From contig CADWAF010004686.1 in NCBI GenBank assembly GCA_902984215.1, forward strand, positions 1 to 11,597: a DNA stretch of 11,597 nt. The letters run 5' to 3'. This document shows, one piece after another, positions 6,928-11,597 of the stretch. Origin of the DNA: Willaertia magna. Its lineage: Eukaryota > Heterolobosea > Eutetramitea > Acrasida > Naegleriidae. The notes under the pieces were generated by a model, which did not search any database, was not told where the DNA came from, and was given only the letters and a program-made list of their open reading frames with translations. The position numbers and the translations under genes are program-made. Numbering within the stretch: the first letter of the stretch is position 1; each line of letters begins with the position of its first letter.

Positions 6928-9900
6928 TTAATCACCCAACAAAAACTCTTTATTCTTTTCAACCAAAGCAGAAATACCCTTCTCTTTAAGACCTATTTTG
7001 TTAAGGTCATCCAAAGATTTGAAAGGCCTAGTCTCTATTATCTTCTCAGCCTTCTTTAAGCCTATTGTGGCCAATTTCTTTAATTCCTTAATTTCATTAT
7101 TTTCATCATTTAAATATTTCAGTAACAGTTGTTCAATGTCATTGTTACCCTCTTTCTTTGAAACATTTTCTTTAGTAGATAATTCTCTGTCTTTCAAATC
7201 ATTTGAATTTAATTCTTGCAAAGGTTTTCTTGAAACAACCTTATTGGAAGAAGCAGTGGATGTATTTACATTTTCTTTGTCATTGTCTCTAACAAAAGTA
7301 TTATTTGGTAATTTCTTTTTAATCTTTTCTATTCTTGCCTGAAGTTTTTGATTTGTTGGAATTAACTGATAAGCCAAGTCATAAAAGTAAATTGCCTTCA
7401 TGTACTCGTTTTTATCTGCTAATGTGTTAGCTTCTTTGATATAGTTTCTAGCTAATGAATATTTACTGTGCGGACTTAAGGCCAAAGTAATTTCATCCAG
7501 TTGATTATTTACAGGAGTTTTTTTAGTTGGTGTTTTGGATATTATGTCACTTTCTTCATCAAACTCAATCTCTACATCATCTTTTTCGATAGTCTTCTTC
7601 CTTTTTGGAGAACTATTTCGTTTTGGCCTTATTACTTCTTTTAAGTCTTGCTCTTCAATGTCTGAGGGCATATATTCAGTATCATTATCCTCCTCGCTGT
7701 CACTCAACATATATAAACCATCTTTACCTCTCTTTCTTTTCGTAGATTCATTCTTTTTCTTCTTTGGTTTCGTTTCTTCAAGTACCATCCTATCTTCTTT
7801 TATTTGTTTGTCTCCTTTTATTTCATTTTCTTCAAAGGCAAAGTTATTAAGCATTGCATGGAAGGATACATCACGTACAAAAACTGAAACGTTTTTATCG
7901 CTCTTAATTGGTGAAATGCTAGAAATATTTAGCTCTGGTTTAGTTGGCATTGACTTTTTCTTTTCCTTGCTTAATGTAGGATTTGTTGCTGTTTTTAGTG
8001 GCTTACCTAAATTTTTAGAAGAAATGGAAGGAAAACTATTTCTTGGTTTTGAATCCCTTTGTAGAGGCTTGTGAATTGAACTAAGACTATTTTTCTTTGG
8101 TTGGCTTTTTGGTTGACTTGTCTTTGTATCCTTAAAAATAATTGGGGTATTGCTATTCGTCATACCTCCAATATTTGCTGAGGATACTTTTATATTAGGT
8201 AGTGAGTTCTTCTTGTTGGGTAAAGAAGGTTTCTTTTTGGCTTCAGAGACCTGTGGAACCGGACTAATATTGTTTGTCACAGAAGTACCTTTTGTTAATG
8301 GTTGTTGATTAATTACTTTGTTTGGTGGAGGAGGCATGGTATTATTTACTGTTGAATTAACTACTGAGTTAGAAACAGCATCTGTTGTATTTGACTCAGT
8401 GGAAGATTGAGGGGTAGAGGACACCACATTGGAAACAGAAGACTCCTGTATTTCCCACAAACTATTAATTCTTTTCTTTAACTCCGTTACGTCTTCTATT
8501 TGTTGCTTAGTTGACTCATCACCTAAAGCCACTGATTCAATTTTTGCTAATCTATTAATTATTTCATCACTGAATATTTTGTTTGTTTGAAATAGAGGTC
8601 CTAATAACTCCAATAAACCCTTTCTTAATTCATTTTGTGCATTATCAAGGTCTTCTTTCGTTGCAAATTTTTGTCCTGATAAAGCTAACATTTGGCTTAC
8701 ATAATCAGGTCCAGAAAGTGTCTTTGCTATATTTACTCCAAGTTTTCTATTATTTACATGCTTTTCCTTTTCTAAAGCTAGTAGTTTCAATTGGGTATCT
8801 TTATCCAATCCATAGCCTATACTGGCCATATTTTCCAAAGCCTTCTTTTCTTCTTCATTTTCAAAGTAACTAGAATTGACAATTGGAATATTCACAATAT
8901 TTTGCGATTTAATTCCAAAATTTAGGGACTTATAGGTATCTGTATAGTGCTCTGTAAATGAAGATACATTAATAATCATCACAGCTTGACTAGCCCCTCC
9001 AAGTGAATCTTGTAGTAATCTGGTTAGTTTACTTTCCCTATAAGATATATTTTTTGATTTGGCATTCAGTTGTTCCACCACTCTTCTAAGAGAAAATAGG
9101 GATGCATTAATATTGCTACTCTCTTTTAAACGCACACCCTCATTTCCTGTTTTTCTGTTATCTTCACTTCCAGCCAAGTCACAAAGATTTATTTTACCGG
9201 TCAACCATTGCCTCGTTGTAGAATCTTGATATTTAATTGTTAGAGTAAGCACAGCATGTGATCGAGAAGAATTGGTATTTAACTTGGTACTTGCAACTTT
9301 TCTATTCTTCATTCCTTGTTGGTAATAGGCCTCAACAAAATCATTAAATGAATTCAATTGTTTGCTTGTAAGCCCTTTTACCACTATATTTTTATTCTTG
9401 TCTTCGTGTAATTGAAGTTGTTTTTCTAAATTATCTTTTGTTAATAAGTCATATACTTTTTCATTATAAATCTCTAAATAAGATATTAATAATTTACATT
9501 TCGATTCAATATTTTGTATTTCACTATTTTTTCTTTCAATTTTATATAAGAGTTGTTGAACAGTACGTGGAATAAGGCCATATAAGTCTGGATTGTCATC
9601 AATACCTTGCATAGTAAATGTTTTACCTGAATTCGTTATCCCATAACAAAAAATTGTTGTGTTGTACCCTTCGAAAAGTGTGTCAAGAAATGGGTTAACC
9701 TCATTTTGAAATATTTCACTTTGAGAAGAATTTTCATCATATGTGGCATCAAATTGAAATTGCATTTCGTCTCCAGGATTTCTTGGGTCTTTCATATAAA
9801 TTACATTATTGCAATTCAAAGAAGAACTCGATTTATCTACTCTGCATGTTTTGAAGCTTGATTTTTCTATTTCGGAAGACAATAAAGGTCTAACTCTTGT

Positions 9901-9945
9901 TGCAACTCTAACTTTTTTACCGACTGCTAATTGTTGCAAAGACAT
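6928..9945 (-). CDS. KIF22: Kinesin-10 chromokinesin (KIF22/Kid type)
   Basis: A plus-end motor that binds chromosome arms and generates polar ejection force. The N-terminal motor spans about 10-353 with P-loop GITNSGKT (102-109), switch I NTNSSRSH (223-230), switch II DLAGSE (256-261) and the YRESKLTRLLQDSLGG helix (302-317). The C-terminus (about 953-999) has a double helix-hairpin-helix (LATIGLKKAEKII, then NKIGLKEKGISALVE), the DNA-binding module that defines Kid/KIF22. In between is a long disordered region with basic NLS-like clusters (KPKKKKNESTKRKR), acidic runs, CDK-type sites (SPKRKK, TPTKK) and an unusual single TPR-like unit at about 827-880. KEN boxes lie at 890-892 and 925-927, and a D-box-like RKPLQELN at 906-913. 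At 1005 aa it exceeds human KIF22 (665 aa) because of this middle region. Single exon. The assignment to kinesin-10 rests on motor plus HhH. Confidence 0.92.
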   Translation of the reverse strand: MSLQQLAVGKKVRVATRVRPLLSSEIEKSSFKTCRVDKSSSSLNCNNVIYMKDPRNPGDEMQFQFDATYDENSSQSEIFQNEVNPFLDTLFEGYNTTIFCYGITNSGKTFTMQGIDDNPDLYGLIPRTVQQLLYKIERKNSEIQNIESKCKLLISYLEIYNEKVYDLLTKDNLEKQLQLHEDKNKNIVVKGLTSKQLNSFNDFVEAYYQQGMKNRKVASTKLNTNSSRSHAVLTLTIKYQDSTTRQWLTGKINLCDLAGSEDNRKTGNEGVRLKESSNINASLFSLRRVVEQLNAKSKNISYRESKLTRLLQDSLGGASQAVMIINVSSFTEHYTDTYKSLNFGIKSQNIVNIPIVNSSYFENEEEKKALENMASIGYGLDKDTQLKLLALEKEKHVNNRKLGVNIAKTLSGPDYVSQMLALSGQKFATKEDLDNAQNELRKGLLELLGPLFQTNKIFSDEIINRLAKIESVALGDESTKQQIEDVTELKKRINSLWEIQESSVSNVVSSTPQSSTESNTTDAVSNSVVNSTVNNTMPPPPNKVINQQPLTKGTSVTNNISPVPQVSEAKKKPSLPNKKNSLPNIKVSSANIGGMTNSNTPIIFKDTKTSQPKSQPKKNSLSSIHKPLQRDSKPRNSFPSISSKNLGKPLKTATNPTLSKEKKKSMPTKPELNISSISPIKSDKNVSVFVRDVSFHAMLNNFAFEENEIKGDKQIKEDRMVLEETKPKKKKNESTKRKRGKDGLYMLSDSEEDNDTEYMPSDIEEQDLKEVIRPKRNSSPKRKKTIEKDDVEIEFDEESDIISKTPTKKTPVNNQLDEITLALSPHSKYSLARNYIKEANTLADKNEYMKAIYFYDLAYQLIPTNQKLQARIEKIKKKLPNNTFVRDNDKENVNTSTASSNKVVSRKPLQELNSNDLKDRELSTKENVSKKEGNNDIEQLLLKYLNDENNEIKELKKLATIGLKKAEKIIETRPFKSLDDLNKIGLKEKGISALVEKNKEFLLGD

Positions 9946-9982
9946 TTTTTTATTCTAATCTTAACAGAGCCCAACGTTAATT

Positions 9983-9994
9983 TTTGGCGGGAAA
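9983..9994 (-). promoter_or_regulatory. E2F/DP binding site upstream of the kinesin-10 gene
   Basis: TTTGGCGGGAAA on the plus strand, or TTTCCCGCCAAA read toward the gene, matches the E2F consensus TTTSSCGC on the minus strand, with the A/T flanks typical of strong sites. It lies 38-49 nt upstream of the ATG and is one of the few GC-rich clusters in the spacer. E2F/DP control of mitotic kinesins is known in animals and plants; here it is inferred. Confidence 0.65.
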
Positions 9995-10010
9995 TTCCGA
10001 CCCAGGCTAC

Positions 10011-10020
10011 AAACGTTTGG
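10011..10020 (-). promoter_or_regulatory. AAACGTTTGG motif in the kinesin promoter
   Basis: An 8-bp palindrome AAACGTTT followed by GG, identical to the 10-mer at 4051-4060 upstream of the UvrD-PH gene. A second AACGTT palindrome lies at 9973-9978, between the E2F site and the kinesin ATG. The AACG core resembles Myb-type sites, but the factor is unknown. Confidence 0.4.
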
Positions 10021-10791
10021 TGCTTTACTACAATTATTTTTTTTTTAAACTTTGCACAATATATTGGTCCAGTTTCGTTGGAAAATGTAGAAGATCCCAT
10101 AAAATATGCCACTTCTTCTTTGTAATGATAGATAAATATCTCATACATGTCTTTGTTATTTTGTAAAACAGATAGATAAAAAACAAATCTGCCTCGTTCA
10201 AAAATATTACTTCTTGTTGTTCTTGTTGGCCCAGCTTGTTGCTGTGGAATGTGGCTTTCCAATCAAACTTTCAAGTGTGACACCTTCATCTAGGTTGTTT
10301 TATACAACTGAATTTGTTAAGTAATGCAACCTCTAGATAGGTATTCTTTTGGTAATTAATACATGGAGTTGCAGTCACCACAAAGTTAAAGTAGATAGAC
10401 TACGAATTTAAGTAAGAAATAATTGTAAGAACTTTGCAAAAAGTGAAGTGAAGGTTGCATTTGCATTGGTGTAGTTGACTGTTTACCTGACCGTAAAAGG
10501 GGCAAGTTCAGGTCTAATTCACGGGGTTTTTTCAGAATATAGATAATTACAAAGAAAATTTGTCAAGCCTATCAGAAATAAGCAAGAAGTAAGGGCATTC
10601 CCTCCGCTGTTTTTTTGCAAGCTTTCTGCTTTCACGCTTTATGACCCAAAGCAAACGCGCATGATGGTTTGCTTGGAAAAAAACACACCAACCACATTAC
10701 TCCAACCTTTGTTTTAAATTCTCCAAAAGATTTTTAACCATTTCTGTTTCTAATTTCGCTTTGCTTACCAGTAATCAAGTAACCAATAACC

Positions 10792-11597
10792 ATGGAGATA
10801 CAAGAAACGACTAAGAACCAACACTTACTAACTAATACATATTCATGCAGTTTAATTCATGATAACTGTTTTAACATAAGAAACCTTTATTCGGATAACT
10901 TTAACATGTTAACCACTAATGCTGATTCGTGCTGTTTTAGTCATAAAACTGCTTGTAATACTAAACACCCTATAATACTGTTAGAACCATCCTTTTCATG
11001 TTGTTATAATCCAGACTGTGAACATTTATCAAAGTTAAATAGGTTGCCATCCCTTTCCACAATGCCACATCAAATGTCTACTAACACCTTAACGATAACG
11101 CCATTTAGGGAAGTCAACACCATAACTTCAAGTGTAATGAATGGTCATTTGTTATCATGCTCTCAACTATTCGATGAATTAAATGAACATGGATGTGCAA
11201 AGAAAAGCTTACATAACTGTAGTTCTGAAAGTTGTTTAAACCCAAAACCAATACCAATTGCAACTTCTTCTGATAGTAGTAACAATGAAGAAATAGTAGT
11301 ACCTTTAAAGAAAAACAATACAAGTTATTCAAACCTTAGTAGTACTTTAAATGATTGTGGATCTACAAATGAGCATAGTAACGATAGCTCAATAGATTGT
11401 AGTTTTAAAGCGTCAAGTGAGGAAGACCAACAACAACCAAAGAAAGTTAAAGGTAGAGTAGTTAAAAAAAAGAAGGCAACAATCAAGCCAAAAGACAATG
11501 AAGAAGATTCTACTAGTAGTAATTCTCTACCTAAACCTTCTTATAGTAAGGAAAAGGTTGGTAAATTGAGACTAAAGTCATGCTCTAAGAATTGCAC
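10792..11597 (+). CDS. Cys-rich, basic, probably nuclear protein, 5' part
   Basis: From ATG at 10792 the frame stays open for 268 codons to the window edge, improbable by chance at this base composition. An in-frame TAA at 10780-10782 lies upstream, and the start context AACCATGG is good. I do not recognise the family. The first half is hydrophilic with many Cys, often paired or beside His (SCCFSHKTAC, SCCYNPDCEH): 16 Cys in 268 residues. From about residue 160 it becomes Ser/Asn-rich and then basic, with an NLS-like PKKVKGRVVKKKK at about 216-228. The last residues, SCSKNC, may begin a Cys-rich domain that continues outside the window. No signal peptide or membrane helix is seen, which fits a nuclear regulator better than a secreted protein. 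Codon use is less A/T-restricted than in the first gene. A zinc- or metal-binding transcription factor is a guess only. Confidence 0.8.
   Translation, partial: MEIQETTKNQHLLTNTYSCSLIHDNCFNIRNLYSDNFNMLTTNADSCCFSHKTACNTKHPIILLEPSFSCCYNPDCEHLSKLNRLPSLSTMPHQMSTNTLTITPFREVNTITSSVMNGHLLSCSQLFDELNEHGCAKKSLHNCSSESCLNPKPIPIATSSDSSNNEEIVVPLKKNNTSYSNLSSTLNDCGSTNEHSNDSSIDCSFKASSEEDQQQPKKVKGRVVKKKKATIKPKDNEEDSTSSNSLPKPSYSKEKVGKLRLKSCSKNC

Larger units (their letters stand above)
9946..10791. other. Large intergenic spacer between kinesin-10 and the Cys-rich gene
   Basis: This is the only long non-coding stretch here (846 nt) and lies between divergent genes. The kinesin side holds the E2F and ACGTT motifs, then a T10 run at 10037-10046. 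A minus-strand frame open over 10262-9927 has no ATG until residue 39 and no recognisable domain. On the minus strand TATAAAA occurs at 10304-10298, inside a short hairpin (GTTGT/ACAAC). The octamer ATTTGCAT is at 10459-10466, and a 6-bp inverted repeat ACCTGA/TCAGGT with a 17-nt loop at 10485-10513. Two short overlapping ORFs lie before the Cys-rich gene. I see no tRNA B-box, rRNA, transposon end or tandem repeat. Confidence 0.6.

Noticed and set aside
7535..8074. Plus-strand 179-aa ORF inside the kinesin gene
   Set aside because: Ser/Phe-rich low-complexity antisense of the Lys/Glu/Ser linker of the kinesin; no start context or domain.
10263..10640. tRNA, snRNA or other RNA gene in the large spacer
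   Set aside because: No A-box/B-box pair on either strand and no extended stem; only short 5-6 bp inverted repeats at 10294-10309 and 10485-10513, which are expected by chance.
11114..11332. Minus-strand 72-aa ORF
   Set aside because: Shadow of the long open plus-strand Cys-rich frame.
1..11597. CRISPR array, transposon or phage-like elements
   Set aside because: No spaced direct repeats, terminal inverted repeats, transposase or integrase motifs; the genes are single-copy eukaryotic cellular genes with spliceosomal introns.

Overview
This window looks like nuclear DNA from a small-genome, AT-rich, free-living eukaryotic protist. It uses the standard genetic code: TAA ends every complete gene, and no TAG or TGA needs to be read through. 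I recognise four spliceosomal introns of only 37-44 nt, with GTAAGT-type donors and, in two of them, a CTAAC branch motif close to the acceptor. A mitochondrial-type EngB GTPase argues for mitochondria. A kinesin-10, a UXT-type prefoldin and a probable KIF-binding-protein homologue are genes of complex flagellate or amoeboid lineages. Lack of long N/Q runs argues against a dictyostelid. I cannot name the taxon (a heterolobosean or similar lineage is a guess).

Layout, left to right: (1) 3' part of a helical-repeat, KBP-like gene (+), whose stop overlaps the stop of (2), a three-exon gene (-) that appears to encode a 1037-aa protein with a degenerate UvrD-type 1A domain, a PH-like segment, a long acidic/Ser-Pro linker and a C-terminal PH domain; (3) an EngB/YihA GTPase (-); a 73-nt divergent promoter; (4) a multi-pass membrane protein of unknown function (+); 14 nt later (5) a three-exon UXT/prefoldin-alpha gene (+); 1 nt between its stop and the stop of (6) a 1005-aa chromokinesin of the KIF22/Kid (kinesin-10) type (-); an 846-nt spacer, by far the largest in the window; and (7) the 5' end of a Cys-rich, probably nuclear protein (+) that runs off the window.

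Gene packing is extreme: the spacers between genes 1 to 6 are -3, 60, 73, 14 and 1 nt, so promoters and 3' ends must lie in tiny spacers or inside neighbours. The clearest regulatory signal is a canonical E2F/DP site just upstream of the kinesin. That protein also carries two KEN boxes, a D-box-like motif and CDK-type sites, consistent with a protein made and destroyed each cell cycle. The UvrD-PH gene's 60-nt upstream spacer shares a 10-mer and an E2F-like flank with the kinesin promoter, hinting at co-regulation. The most novel item is the UvrD-PH protein: a helicase half-domain with altered catalytic motifs and no second RecA domain, joined to lipid-binding-type folds.
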